Part shown: positions 1-7,915 of the stretch, piece after piece | How the letters are laid out: the number at the start of each line of letters is the position of its first letter | Position numbering within the stretch: the stretch's first letter is position 1 | From: JAWOJB01 sp046484325 | GTDB lineage: Bacteria; Actinomycetota; Acidimicrobiia; Spongiisociales; ZC4RG35 | DNA length: 29,041 nt | Assembly (NCBI GenBank): GCA_046484325.1 | Contig: JAWOJB010000066.1 | Coordinates: 1-29,041 of the forward strand | Direction of reading: 5' to 3' | Translations under genes and position numbers: made by a program | Notes under the pieces: model-generated | Seen by the model: the letters and a program-made list of their open reading frames with translations, nothing else | Database searches by the model: none | Told to the model about the DNA's origin: nothing

Positions 1-1991
1 ATGATGATGACCGTGTTCTTGAAGTCGACCATGCGACCCTGGGCGTCGGTGAGCCGGCCCTCCTCCAGGATCTGGAGCAGCGTGTTGAACACGTCCGGGT
101 GGGCCTTCTCGATCTCGTCGAAGAGCACGACGGAGAACGGCTTGCGGCGCACCGCCTCGGTGAGCTGGCCGCCCTCGTCGTAGCCGACATAGCCGGGGGG
201 CGAGCCGACGAGCCGACTGACCGTGTGCTTCTCCATGTACTCGGACATGTCGAGCTGGATGAGGGCGTCCTCGTCTCCGAAGAGGAACTCGGCGAGTGCC
301 TTGGCCGTTTCGGTCTTGCCCACGCCGGAGGGGCCCAGGAAGATGAACGATCCGGAGGGGCGTTTGGGGTCCTTGAGGCCGGCGCGGGTGCGCCGGATCG
401 CCTTCGACACCGCCACGATGGCGTCGTGCTGGCCGACGATCCGCTGGTGGAGCTCCTCCTCCATGTGGACGAGCCGGGCCGTCTCCTCCTCGGTGAGCCG
501 GTGGACGGGGATCCCGGTCCATTGGGCGAGGACCTGGGCGATCTCCTCCTCGTCGATGACCCAGCCGGTCTCCTCCCCCGACTCCTTGAGGCGGCGCTCG
601 ACGTCCGATCGCTCGGCCAGGAGCCCTCGCTCCTGGTCGCGGAGCTGGGCCGCCCGCTCGAACTGCTGGGCGGAAACCGCCTCCTGCTTGTCCTTGCGGA
701 CACCGGCGATCCTGCCGTCGAGCTCCTTGAAGTCGTCGTGGGAGCCGGTGCGATGGATTCGCATGCGGCTGCCTGCCTCGTCGATGAGGTCGATCGCCTT
801 GTCCGGCAGGTGACGGTCGGCCAGATACCGGTCGGCCAGGTTGGCCGCCGACACGATCGCCTGATCGGTGAATCGGACCGAGTGGTGCGACTCGTAGCGG
901 TCCTTGAGGCCCTGGAGGATCTGGATGGTGTCGGCCACCGACGGCTCGTCGACCTGGACCGGCTGGAACCGCCGCTCGAGCGCCGAGTCCTTCTCCAGGT
1001 ACTTGCGGTACTCCTCGAGGGTGGTTGCGCCGACCGTCTGCAACTCGCCGCGAGCCAGCATGGGTTTGAGGATCGAGGCGGCGTCGATGGCGCCCTCGGC
1101 CGCACCGGCACCCACCAGGGTGTGGATCTCGTCGATGAAGATGATGATGTCGCCGCGGGTCTTGATCTCCTTCAGCACCTTCTTGAGGCGCTCCTCGAAG
1201 TCACCGCGGTAGCGCGAGCCGGCGACGAGGGCGCCGAGGTCCAGGGTGTACAACTGCTTGCCGCTGAGGGTCTCGGGGACCTCGCCACTCACGATCTTCT
1301 GGGCGAGGCCCTCGACGATGGCGGTCTTGCCCACCCCCGGCTCGCCGATGAGCACCGGGTTGTTCTTCGTGCGCCGGGAGAGGATCTGCATGACCCGTTC
1401 GATCTCGCGGGCCCGACCGATCACCGGGTCGAGCTTGCGTTCACGGGCGGCCTGGCTGAGATTGCGGCCGAACTGGTCCAGCACGGTGGAACCCGACGGG
1501 GTCGACTCCCGCGACGCCGGGCCAGCCGACGACGGAGTCTGTTCCTCCGCCGCCTGCGGCCCGGAGAGGAGCTGGATCACGGTCTGGCGGACCTTCTGGA
1601 GCTCGGCTCCCAGCTTCTGCAGCACCTGGGCGGCAACCCCCTCGCCCTCGCGGATGAGGCCCAGCAGGATGTGCTCGGTGCCGATGTAGTTGTGACCCAG
1701 TTGGAGGGCTTCGCGCAGGCTCAGCTCGAGGACCTTCTTGGCCCGCGGGGTGAACGGGATGTGGCCGCTCGGAGCCTGCTGGCCCTGCCCGATGATCTCC
1801 ACGACCTGCTCGCGGACCGAACCGAGGCTGATGCCGAGGCTCTCGAGCGCCTTGGCGGCGATGCCCTCACCCTCGTTGAGCAACCCGAGCAGGATGTGCT
1901 CGGTTCCGATGTAGTTGTGGTTGAGCAGCCGGGCCTCTTCCTGGGCCAGCACCACGACCCTTCGGGCCCGGTCGGTGAAGCGTTCGAACAA
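1..1991 (-). CDS. clpC: ClpC, AAA+ unfoldase of the Clp protease (C-terminus beyond window)
   Basis: Hexameric ATP-driven unfoldase that feeds substrates to ClpP in the cytoplasm. 663 codons are visible; the family is about 810-850 aa, so the end of the second AAA+ module lies outside the window. Two ClpN repeats come first (residues 1 to about 145, each with the HNYIGTEHILLGL motif), then D1 with Walker A GEPGVGKT near residue 215 and Walker B IIFIDEIH, a UVR-type coiled segment near 445 (QFERAAQLRDQE), and D2 with Walker A GPSGVGKT near 555 and Walker B VVLFDEIE. The start is TTG at 1991: GAAGGAG (2000-2006) lies 8 nt upstream and the protein opens LFERFTDRARRVV, as ClpC does. It is divergent from the polyprenyl synthetase. 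In mycobacteria clpC1 sits near lysS and panC, as here, but lsr2 is not seen between them. Confidence 0.97.
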   Translation of the reverse strand, partial: MFERFTDRARRVVVLAQEEARLLNHNYIGTEHILLGLLNEGEGIAAKALESLGISLGSVREQVVEIIGQGQQAPSGHIPFTPRAKKVLELSLREALQLGHNYIGTEHILLGLIREGEGVAAQVLQKLGAELQKVRQTVIQLLSGPQAAEEQTPSSAGPASRESTPSGSTVLDQFGRNLSQAARERKLDPVIGRAREIERVMQILSRRTKNNPVLIGEPGVGKTAIVEGLAQKIVSGEVPETLSGKQLYTLDLGALVAGSRYRGDFEERLKKVLKEIKTRGDIIIFIDEIHTLVGAGAAEGAIDAASILKPMLARGELQTVGATTLEEYRKYLEKDSALERRFQPVQVDEPSVADTIQILQGLKDRYESHHSVRFTDQAIVSAANLADRYLADRHLPDKAIDLIDEAGSRMRIHRTGSHDDFKELDGRIAGVRKDKQEAVSAQQFERAAQLRDQERGLLAERSDVERRLKESGEETGWVIDEEEIAQVLAQWTGIPVHRLTEEETARLVHMEEELHQRIVGQHDAIVAVSKAIRRTRAGLKDPKRPSGSFIFLGPSGVGKTETAKALAEFLFGDEDALIQLDMSEYMEKHTVSRLVGSPPGYVGYDEGGQLTEAVRRKPFSVVLFDEIEKAHPDVFNTLLQILEEGRLTDAQGRMVDFKNTVII

Positions 1992-2029
1992 GGCGACGGC
2001 TCCTTCGCTGATCCTGGCTGGCGATGAGG

Positions 2030-2035
2030 AGTATA
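2030..2035 (-). promoter_or_regulatory. -10 box of the clpC promoter
   Basis: The minus strand reads TATACT, 5 of 6 matches to TATAAT, 38 nt upstream of the TTG start, which predicts a leader of about 32 nt containing the GAAGGAG ribosome site. The expected -35 position holds only GGGAGA, a poor match. No CIRCE element or obvious ClgR site was seen. Confidence 0.5.
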
Positions 2036-2106
2036 CCGGCGGCCGACCGATATCTCCCGGACGCTCCCGGCCCGATCTCGGCCTGCCGGTCCCCTGGGGC
2101 GAGGGC

Positions 2107-2112
2107 TACCAT
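2107..2112 (+). promoter_or_regulatory. Possible -10 box for the polyprenyl synthase
   Basis: TACCAT fits TAnnnT and ends 15 nt before the ATG at 2128, so transcription would begin about 9 nt before the start codon with no room for a ribosome site. No recognisable -35 box was seen. Tentative. Confidence 0.3.
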
Positions 2113-2127
2113 CCATGCCCACCGCCC

Positions 2128-3120
2128 ATGAACGACCTCCGCACCCTCGTCGATATCCCCCGCGTGTGGGAACGCATGGAGCGCCTCGAGCACCGGCTGT
2201 TCGAGGCGTCGTCATCCGAGGATCCCTACCTCACGAAGATCGCCCAGCACCTGCTGGCTGCGGGTGGCAAGCGATTCCGTCCGCTGCTCGCCCTGCTGGC
2301 CGCCGAGCTCGGTCCCGGCGACGATCACGCGCCCGTCGAGGCCGGGGTGTCGGTGGAGCTCATCCATCTCGGGTCGCTCTATCACGATGACGTCATCGAC
2401 GAGGCCGACACCCGACGGGGGGCGGCGTCGGTGAACTCCAACTGGACCAACACGGTCGCCATCCTCGCCGGCGACTTCCTCATGGCACGGGCCTCCGAGG
2501 TGGCGGCCACCCATCTCGACCAGGAATCGGTCCGGCTGCTGGCAGCCACCTATGCCGAGCTCGTCGAGGGACAGACCCTCGAGCTGCAGTATCTCGACGA
2601 CCTCGATCACGGGATCGAGGCCTACGAGCAGGTCATCGGTGGAAAGACCGCCAGCCTGATCCGCACCTCCGCTCGGCTCGGGGCCAGGGCGGCTCGGGCC
2701 GATACCGGCGTCGTCGAGGCCGTGAGCACCTGGGCATGGGAGCTCGGGATGGTGTTCCAGATCGCCGACGACGCTCTCGACCTGATCGCCACCCAGGACC
2801 TGCTCGGTAAGCCGGCCGGATCCGACGTCCGGGAGGGCACCTTCACGATGCCGGTGCTGCTGGCCGCTCGCGGACCCGAAGCGCTGCGGATCCGGCGGCT
2901 GCTGGCCGGCCCCCGGCCCCACGCCGACGAGGCGGTCGACGAGGTGATCTCGATCGTCCGCGACGCCGGGTATGTGGACACCGCCCTCGACGGTGCCAAG
3001 GCCCGCCTCGCCGTCGCCCGGAACGCCCTGACCGAGGTACCGGCCGGGAAGGCTCGCGACGTGCTCGGCAGGATGGGCGACTACCTGCTCGAGCGGGTGG
3101 AGGAGGCCCGCGGCGCCTGA
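2128..3120 (+). CDS. Polyprenyl diphosphate synthase (trans-isoprenyl diphosphate synthase)
   Basis: Condenses isopentenyl diphosphate onto an allylic diphosphate to make a polyprenyl chain, probably the menaquinone side chain or another long prenyl lipid. 330 aa, normal for the family. The FARM is DDVID at 87-91 after the conserved GGKRFRP (46-52); the SARM is DDALD at 214-218; the GGKTASL segment is at 171-177. Gly82 and Ser83, five and four residues before the first Asp-rich motif, are small, which by the known chain-length rule favours a long product (inference). ATG 2128 is chosen because homology starts there; no good Shine-Dalgarno precedes it. An earlier ATG at 2115 is out of frame. 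It converges on lysS with 13 nt between stops. A heptaprenyl, octaprenyl or GGPP synthase cannot be told apart from sequence alone. Confidence 0.93.
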   Translation: MNDLRTLVDIPRVWERMERLEHRLFEASSSEDPYLTKIAQHLLAAGGKRFRPLLALLAAELGPGDDHAPVEAGVSVELIHLGSLYHDDVIDEADTRRGAASVNSNWTNTVAILAGDFLMARASEVAATHLDQESVRLLAATYAELVEGQTLELQYLDDLDHGIEAYEQVIGGKTASLIRTSARLGARAARADTGVVEAVSTWAWELGMVFQIADDALDLIATQDLLGKPAGSDVREGTFTMPVLLAARGPEALRIRRLLAGPRPHADEAVDEVISIVRDAGYVDTALDGAKARLAVARNALTEVPAGKARDVLGRMGDYLLERVEEARGA

Positions 3121-3133
3121 GGGCGCGATGCGT

Positions 3134-4645
3134 CTACTCCGGTCGCATCGTCGGGAAGAGGATCACCTCGCGGATGTGGTGGCGATCGGTCAGCAACATC
3201 ACGAGGCGATCCACCCCGATCCCCAGCCCCCCGGTCGGAGGCATGCCGTACTCGAGCGCCAGGAGGTAGTCCTCGTCGACCGGATGCGCCTCGTGATCCC
3301 CCGCCGCCCGAGCTCGGGCCTGGGCGAGGAACCGCTCCCGCTGGTCGAGGGGATCGTTGAGCTCCGAAAAGGCGTTGGCGTACTCGGACCCGGCGATGAA
3401 CAACTCGAAGCGCTCGGTGAGGTGGGGGGCCTCGCGGTGCCGGCGGGCGAGCGGCGAGATCTCCACCGGATGGTCCATGACGAAGGTCGGCTCCCACAGA
3501 TCGGGCTGGACGAGGGCGTCGAACAGCTCCTCGACGATCTTGCCGTGGCTCCAGCGCGGGTCGGGATCGATCTGATGGCGCCGTGCCAGGTTGCGTGCCG
3601 CGTCGATCGGGCTATCGAAATCCACGTGCTCCCCGGTCGCCTCCGCGACCAGATCGACCATCCTCGCCCTCCGGTACGGACCCCGCAGGTCGAGCTCCCG
3701 GCCCTGGTAGACGATCCTGGTGGATCCCACCGCCGCCTCTGCGACGGCCGGGATCACCTCTTCCACCAGCCGCAGCATGTCCAGATAGTCGGCGAGCGCC
3801 TCGTAGGACTCGAGCATCGTGAACTCGTGGTTGTGGGTGGCATCGATCCCCTCGTTCCGGAAGATCCGGCCGATCTCGAAGACCCGATCGAAGCCGCCGA
3901 CGATGAGCCGCTTGAGATGGAGCTCGGTGGCGATCCGGAGGTACATCTGCTGGTCGAGGGCGTGGTGATGGGTGACGAACGGCCGGGCCAGCGCCCCACC
4001 CGCCTCCGTGAGCAGGACCGGGGTCTCGACCTCGATGTAGCCGCGGGCCTCGAACCGGCGCCGCAACTCGGAGACCGTACGCGCCCGGGTGAGCGCCACC
4101 CGGCGGCTCTCGTCGCTCATCACGAGATCCAGGTACCGCCGGCGGGAGCGGGCCTCGACATCTTGCAGGCCATGCCACTTCTCGGGGAGCGGCCGGAGCG
4201 ACTTGGCGAGGAGCACGAACTCGGCGACCCGCACCGACAGCTCCCCCTTCTTCGTCGTGATCACCTCGCCGGAGGCGCCGACCCAGTCACCGATGTCGAG
4301 ATCGGCGAACCGCCCGAACGCCGGCTCGTCGAGGTCGGCTTCGGATACGAACAGCTGGATGCGACCCGTGGCGTCCTGGATCGTGGCGAAGACGAGCTTG
4401 CCGAAGCTGCGGAGCAGCATGACGCGGCCGGCCACCGAGACCCCCTCGCCGGTGGCTGCGCCGGGGCCGAGATCGGGGTGCCGGGCGTGGAGGGCGGCGG
4501 TGGTGGCCGTGCGATCGAACCGGACCGGGTAGGGCTCGACACCGTCGCCACGCAGCCGGTCGAGCTTCTCGAGCCGGGCGGCGGTGAGCGGGTGATCGGC
4601 GACCCCGGGGAGGCCGGCGTCGGGCGCGCTGGGGGCGTCGGTCAT
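3134..4645 (-). CDS. lysS: Lysyl-tRNA synthetase, class II
   Basis: Charges tRNA-Lys with lysine. 503 aa, close to the usual length. An N-terminal OB-fold anticodon-binding domain (about 55-165, with VSVAGRVMLLRSFGKLVF) precedes the class II core: motif 1 around GYIEVETPVL, motif 2 around FRNEGIDATHNHEFTMLE, and motif 3 GGLGIGVDRLVMLL at about 472-485. It lies 34 nt downstream of coaX on the same strand and probably shares its transcript, as in mycobacteria. The ATG at 4645 has no clear Shine-Dalgarno, but no better in-frame start exists before the OB-fold. Confidence 0.97.
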   Translation of the reverse strand: MTDAPSAPDAGLPGVADHPLTAARLEKLDRLRGDGVEPYPVRFDRTATTAALHARHPDLGPGAATGEGVSVAGRVMLLRSFGKLVFATIQDATGRIQLFVSEADLDEPAFGRFADLDIGDWVGASGEVITTKKGELSVRVAEFVLLAKSLRPLPEKWHGLQDVEARSRRRYLDLVMSDESRRVALTRARTVSELRRRFEARGYIEVETPVLLTEAGGALARPFVTHHHALDQQMYLRIATELHLKRLIVGGFDRVFEIGRIFRNEGIDATHNHEFTMLESYEALADYLDMLRLVEEVIPAVAEAAVGSTRIVYQGRELDLRGPYRRARMVDLVAEATGEHVDFDSPIDAARNLARRHQIDPDPRWSHGKIVEELFDALVQPDLWEPTFVMDHPVEISPLARRHREAPHLTERFELFIAGSEYANAFSELNDPLDQRERFLAQARARAAGDHEAHPVDEDYLLALEYGMPPTGGLGIGVDRLVMLLTDRHHIREVILFPTMRPE

Positions 4646-4679
4646 GGGCTGGGGACTCTGGACGATCCGTCGGGGAGCG

Positions 4680-5438
4680 TCAAGCCTGGGCGTTCCGTTC
4701 GAACACGATCCGCAGCCCCCTCAACGTCAGCTCGTCGTCGATCGTCGTCACCGCGGAGCAGTGCGGCACGACCAGCGACGCCAGGCCCCCGGTGGCCACG
4801 ACCTTCGGCTCGTGGAGCCGGTGCTCCTCGGCGATGCGTCGGACCAGTCCATCGATGAGACCGGCCCAGCCGTACACGAGACCGCTCTGCATGGCCTCCG
4901 CCGTGCTCCGTCCCACCACGTGCTCGGGGGTGGCGAGCTCGACCCTCCGCAGGGCGGAGGCGGCCGCCACCACCGCCTCGGCCGCCACATCCAGCCCGGG
5001 GGCGATGGCACCCCCCTGGTAGTCCCCGCCCGGGCCGACCAGGTCGACGGTGGTGGCCGTGCCCACGTCGACGATCATGACCGGCGCCCCGAAACGCGCC
5101 ACCGCCCCGATGGCGTTGGCCACCCGGTCCGCCCCCACCTCACGGGGATTGTCGAGGCGGATCGCCATCCCGGTCCGGGTACCCGGCCCCAGGGTCACGA
5201 CCGGTCCGTCGACGAGGGCGGAGACGGCCGTCCGGAGATCGGCGACCGACTCCGGCACGACACTGCCCATGACTGCACCGGTCGGCACGATCCCGTCGAG
5301 GAGCCCCGTGAGCAGCAGCCTGAGCTCATCGGGGGTACGGCGGGGGCGGGTCGAGACGCGCCACCGCCACTCGAGCACCGATCCCCGGTAGAGGCCCACC
5401 ACCGTGGTGCTGTTCCCGACATCGAGCACGAGCAACAT
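4680..5438 (-). CDS. coaX: Type III pantothenate kinase
   Basis: ATP-dependent phosphorylation of pantothenate, the first committed step of coenzyme A synthesis. 252 aa, ASKHA fold. Phosphate-1 motif DVGNST at 6-11, the GADR motif at 102-105 (pantothenate site and catalytic Asp), DVGTATTVD at 124-132, and GGAIAPG after it. The ATG at 5438 overlaps the panC stop by one base (TGATG), so translation is probably coupled to panC. An upstream in-frame extension to 5516 exists, but it falls inside panC and adds nothing that resembles the family. Next to panC, it places the last step of pantothenate synthesis beside its use. Confidence 0.95.
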   Translation of the reverse strand: MLLVLDVGNSTTVVGLYRGSVLEWRWRVSTRPRRTPDELRLLLTGLLDGIVPTGAVMGSVVPESVADLRTAVSALVDGPVVTLGPGTRTGMAIRLDNPREVGADRVANAIGAVARFGAPVMIVDVGTATTVDLVGPGGDYQGGAIAPGLDVAAEAVVAAASALRRVELATPEHVVGRSTAEAMQSGLVYGWAGLIDGLVRRIAEEHRLHEPKVVATGGLASLVVPHCSAVTTIDDELTLRGLRIVFERNAQA

Positions 5439-6322
5439 CAGCGGTACAACACGCTCGGGTGGTCGAGGCGCACACCCCGATCCGCGACAAAGCCGCCGGC
5501 GGCGGGCTCCAGCCACACGTTGTCGATCAGCCGGACCGGTCCGACCGAGGCCGCCACGGCCAGGAACGCCCGACGGTCCAGCCGATCCAGGCGGGTGACC
5601 TCCGCCGCGTCCACCAACTCGGCGTAGTCGAGGCGGAGCCCCGAGGCCCCCTCCGTGGCGGCCCTCTCAAGGGCCGCTCCCTCCCGCTCCCCGGACTCGG
5701 CGAGGTCGGCGGCGGCCATCAGACCGCGACCGAGACCGAGGGCGGGCTCGCGAAGCTCGGCGGGGATACGGACGTTGCGGCTCGACAGAGCGAGGCCGTC
5801 GGCCTCCCTCACCAGCGGGCACCCCACGACCTCGACCGGGAACGAGAGGTCGAGCGTCATGCGGGCGACGACCGCCAGTTGCTGGGCGTCCTTTCGGCCG
5901 AAGTATGCGCGATCGGGCCGGAGCCCGGCGAAGAGCTTTGCGACCACCGTGGCGACACCGGCGAAGTGACCGGGCCGGAGGGCACCCTCCATGCGGTCGG
6001 ACACACCGGCGACGGTGACACGGGTCACCGGGTCCACCGGATACATGTCGGCCACGCCGGGGGCCACCACGACGTCGACCCCCACCGACTCGGCGAGGGC
6101 GACATCCCGATGGAGGTCGCGGGGGTAGGCGGCGAGGTCGTCGGGCCGGTCGAATTGGAGGGGATTGACGAAGTGCGAGACGACCACGACGTCACACGCC
6201 TCCCGGGCGCACCGCATGAGCGAGAGGTGGCCCTCGTGGAAGAAGCCCATGGTGGGCACGAGGCCCACACGGCCGCGGGCGAGGGCACGAGCATCCTCGA
6301 AGCCCGGGACGAGCACAGTCAT
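5438..6322 (-). CDS. panC: Pantothenate synthetase (pantoate-beta-alanine ligase)
   Basis: Joins pantoate and beta-alanine through a pantoyl-adenylate. 294 aa. PTMG at 23-26 and the HxGH nucleotide-binding motif as HEGH at 29-32, SHFVNPLQF at about 49-57, GRKDAQQ at 142-148, and the KMSKS-like region LSSRN at 179-183 are all present. The ATG at 6322 forms a 4-nt ATGA overlap with the stop of the DUF2520 gene upstream, and its own stop overlaps the coaX start. panD, which supplies beta-alanine and lies between panC and coaX in M. tuberculosis, is missing here, as is panB, so beta-alanine and ketopantoate must come from genes elsewhere or from uptake. Confidence 0.96.
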   Translation of the reverse strand: MTVLVPGFEDARALARGRVGLVPTMGFFHEGHLSLMRCAREACDVVVVSHFVNPLQFDRPDDLAAYPRDLHRDVALAESVGVDVVVAPGVADMYPVDPVTRVTVAGVSDRMEGALRPGHFAGVATVVAKLFAGLRPDRAYFGRKDAQQLAVVARMTLDLSFPVEVVGCPLVREADGLALSSRNVRIPAELREPALGLGRGLMAAADLAESGEREGAALERAATEGASGLRLDYAELVDAAEVTRLDRLDRRAFLAVAASVGPVRLIDNVWLEPAAGGFVADRGVRLDHPSVLYR

Positions 6323-7131
6323 GCCGAACCTCCCAACACAGGGAAGATCTGGTCGTGGGTTCCCGCACGCAGGGCGGTGGCCTCGACGAGGGCTGCGACC
6401 TGGCGGCCCAGGGAGGGTGACACCGCACGGGCGGCGCGGAGATGACCGGCGACCGTGGGGATGTCGGCGCGCGCCACCGGCCCGGTGAGTGCCGCGCCGG
6501 CCCCCCCGTCGAACACATTGCGGACCACCGCCTCGGTCAGCGGACGGGCGGCCTCGAACGGGACTCCGGCCTCGCCGAACAGGTCGGCGGCGACGCCGAG
6601 TGCCTCGACCACGTAGTTGGAGGCGGCGGCGGAGGCGGCGTGATAGGTGGGCTTGTGGCGATCGTCGAGCAGGAACGGTCGCATGCCCAGTGACCGGGCG
6701 AACCCGCCTAGCACGTCCTCGACCTCGGGATCCTCGGCGGTGATCGCCGCCCAGGCACCGGCGAGAGCCTCCGACCCCCGATCTGGGTCCGGCAGCGTCT
6801 GCAGGGGATGAAGCGAGCCGATCCGGGGCCCGAGGGACCAGAGCGCCGACACCGGCGTGAAGCCCGACAGGTGGCAGGCGACGTCGTATGAGGCTTCGAG
6901 GTCCGCCAGCCGGCCCGCCAACGCCTCGATGGCGTCGTCGCGAACCGCCACGACGAGGAGGTCGCACGGTGGGAGCGGATGATCCCAGGCGATCGCGGGC
7001 ATGCCGGCGGGGACCGATCGCGGGCGACGGGCCACGGCGCCGACGATCTCGTGCCCGGCCGAGGCGGCCGCCAGGAGGATCGAACCGCCGGCCCGGCCGG
7101 GACCGGCGACGATGATGCGCAGAGAACCCAT
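6319..7131 (-). CDS. Rossmann-fold oxidoreductase-like protein with DUF2520 domain (Rv3603c-like)
   Basis: 270 aa. The N-terminal half is a Rossmann fold with the dinucleotide glycine motif GPGRAGGS at about 10-17; the C-terminal helical half is DUF2520, with the family's conserved HPLQT segment (about 107-111) and the KPTYHAASAAASNY segment (about 160-173). The architecture resembles 6-phosphogluconate- and ketopantoate-reductase-like enzymes, but the reaction of this family is unknown to me. It is the first gene of a coupled group with panC and coaX (ATGA overlap at 6319-6322), the same neighbour as in mycobacteria. That makes a role in pantothenate synthesis, perhaps ketopantoate reduction, a reasonable guess and no more. 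The start is ATG 7131 with GGGAG a few bases upstream. Confidence 0.85.
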   Translation of the reverse strand: MGSLRIIVAGPGRAGGSILLAAASAGHEIVGAVARRPRSVPAGMPAIAWDHPLPPCDLLVVAVRDDAIEALAGRLADLEASYDVACHLSGFTPVSALWSLGPRIGSLHPLQTLPDPDRGSEALAGAWAAITAEDPEVEDVLGGFARSLGMRPFLLDDRHKPTYHAASAAASNYVVEALGVAADLFGEAGVPFEAARPLTEAVVRNVFDGGAGAALTGPVARADIPTVAGHLRAARAVSPSLGRQVAALVEATALRAGTHDQIFPVLGGSA

Positions 7132-7201
7132 CCACTCCCGTCCACTCGGGTACAGGGCGACGTCAGGCTAGCCACGACTACCACTACCGACGACCGGTGC
7201 A

Positions 7202-7207
7202 TAGCGT
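7202..7207 (+). promoter_or_regulatory. -10 box (TAGCGT) for the SDR gene, probably leaderless
   Basis: TAGCGT ends 8 nt before the ATG at 7216, which places the transcription start at or within two bases of the start codon. There is no Shine-Dalgarno between them. No -35 box is recognisable. The same arrangement recurs at sigR, the cyclase gene, the MFS gene and topA. Confidence 0.45.
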
Positions 7208-7215
7208 CACCCGTC

Positions 7216-7887
7216 ATGGAGATCACCGGACGGTCGCTGCTCGTCGCCGGAGCCTCGGGCGGCCTCGGCACCCCCCTCGCCCGGGAGCTCGCCGGTCGAG
7301 GGGCCCGGCTCACCCTCGTGGCACGGCGTGAGGATCGGTTGCGCTCGGTGCCGGTCGATGCGGTTCGGGTGGCCGCCGATCTCCGTCTGCCCGCCGAGGC
7401 CGAGCGGGTGGTCGAGCTGGCGGTGGCCGAGCACGGCCGGCTCGACGGAGTCGTCAACGCCGCCGGGGTCGTGGCCTTCGGTCCGGCGGTCGAGACCTCC
7501 ACCGACACGGTCGAGGAGCTGTTCCTCTCCAACGCCTTCCTCCCCATCTTCCTCTTCCAGGCGGCACTCCCGCGACTCGAGGATGGCGCCGTGCTACTCA
7601 ATGTGACCGGGGTGGTGGCCGAGCACCCGGTGGCCGGCATGTCCGCCTACTCCGCTTCGAAGGCGGCCATCTCGGCCTGGCTCACGGCGGTGCGCAGAGA
7701 GGTCCGGCGGCGCGGCATCACCGTGATCGACGCACGACCAGGGCACACCGAGACCGGGCTCGCCGGCCACCCCATCGCCGGTACCGCCCCATCGTTCAAG
7801 CCGGGCCACGACCCGGAAGTGGTGGCCCGGCGCCTCGTCCAGGCCATCGTCGACGACGAGCCGGAGCTGCTTCCGGCGGCGTTCTAG
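7216..7887 (+). CDS. Short-chain dehydrogenase/reductase family protein
   Basis: 223 aa, classical SDR size. The cofactor motif GASGGLG is at 12-18, ARR at 36-38 suggests NADP(H) preference, NAAG is at 81-84, the helix-4 Asn is probably Asn106, and YSASK gives Tyr145 and Lys149. The catalytic Ser expected 13 residues before Tyr145 is Gly132, preceded by Thr131, so the usual Asn-Ser-Tyr-Lys set is incomplete unless Thr131 substitutes. Substrate unknown. It stands alone on the plus strand between two minus-strand operons, divergent from the DUF2520 gene and convergent with folK. The ATG at 7216 is chosen because the Rossmann strand starts directly after it. Confidence 0.9.
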   Translation: MEITGRSLLVAGASGGLGTPLARELAGRGARLTLVARREDRLRSVPVDAVRVAADLRLPAEAERVVELAVAEHGRLDGVVNAAGVVAFGPAVETSTDTVEELFLSNAFLPIFLFQAALPRLEDGAVLLNVTGVVAEHPVAGMSAYSASKAAISAWLTAVRREVRRRGITVIDARPGHTETGLAGHPIAGTAPSFKPGHDPEVVARRLVQAIVDDEPELLPAAF

Positions 7888-7888
7888 C

Positions 7889-7910
7889 GGTGCGCGGCAC
7901 GCCGTGCGCC
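7889..7910 (+). terminator. Hairpin after the SDR gene
   Basis: A GC-rich inverted repeat starts 1 nt after the SDR stop: 9 pairs (two of them G-U) around a 4-nt loop. The wobble pairs fold in the plus-strand RNA; on the minus strand they become A-C mismatches, so it should act mainly on the SDR transcript. It lacks a U-tract. Confidence 0.45.
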
Positions 7911-7915
7911 AAGCG

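Noticed and set aside
99..2027. 642-codon open frame on the plus strand opposite clpC
   Set aside because: It is the antisense shadow of a well-conserved clpC in high-GC DNA; its product is Asp/Leu/Gly-rich and has no domain.
2115..2390. Small frame starting at the ATG at 2115, close to a -10-like box
   Set aside because: Arg/Ala-rich out-of-frame reading of the polyprenyl synthase start.
6323..7135. Upstream extension of the panC frame
   Set aside because: It is an out-of-frame, Arg-rich reading of the DUF2520 gene; panC homology starts at the ATG at 6322, which overlaps the preceding stop.
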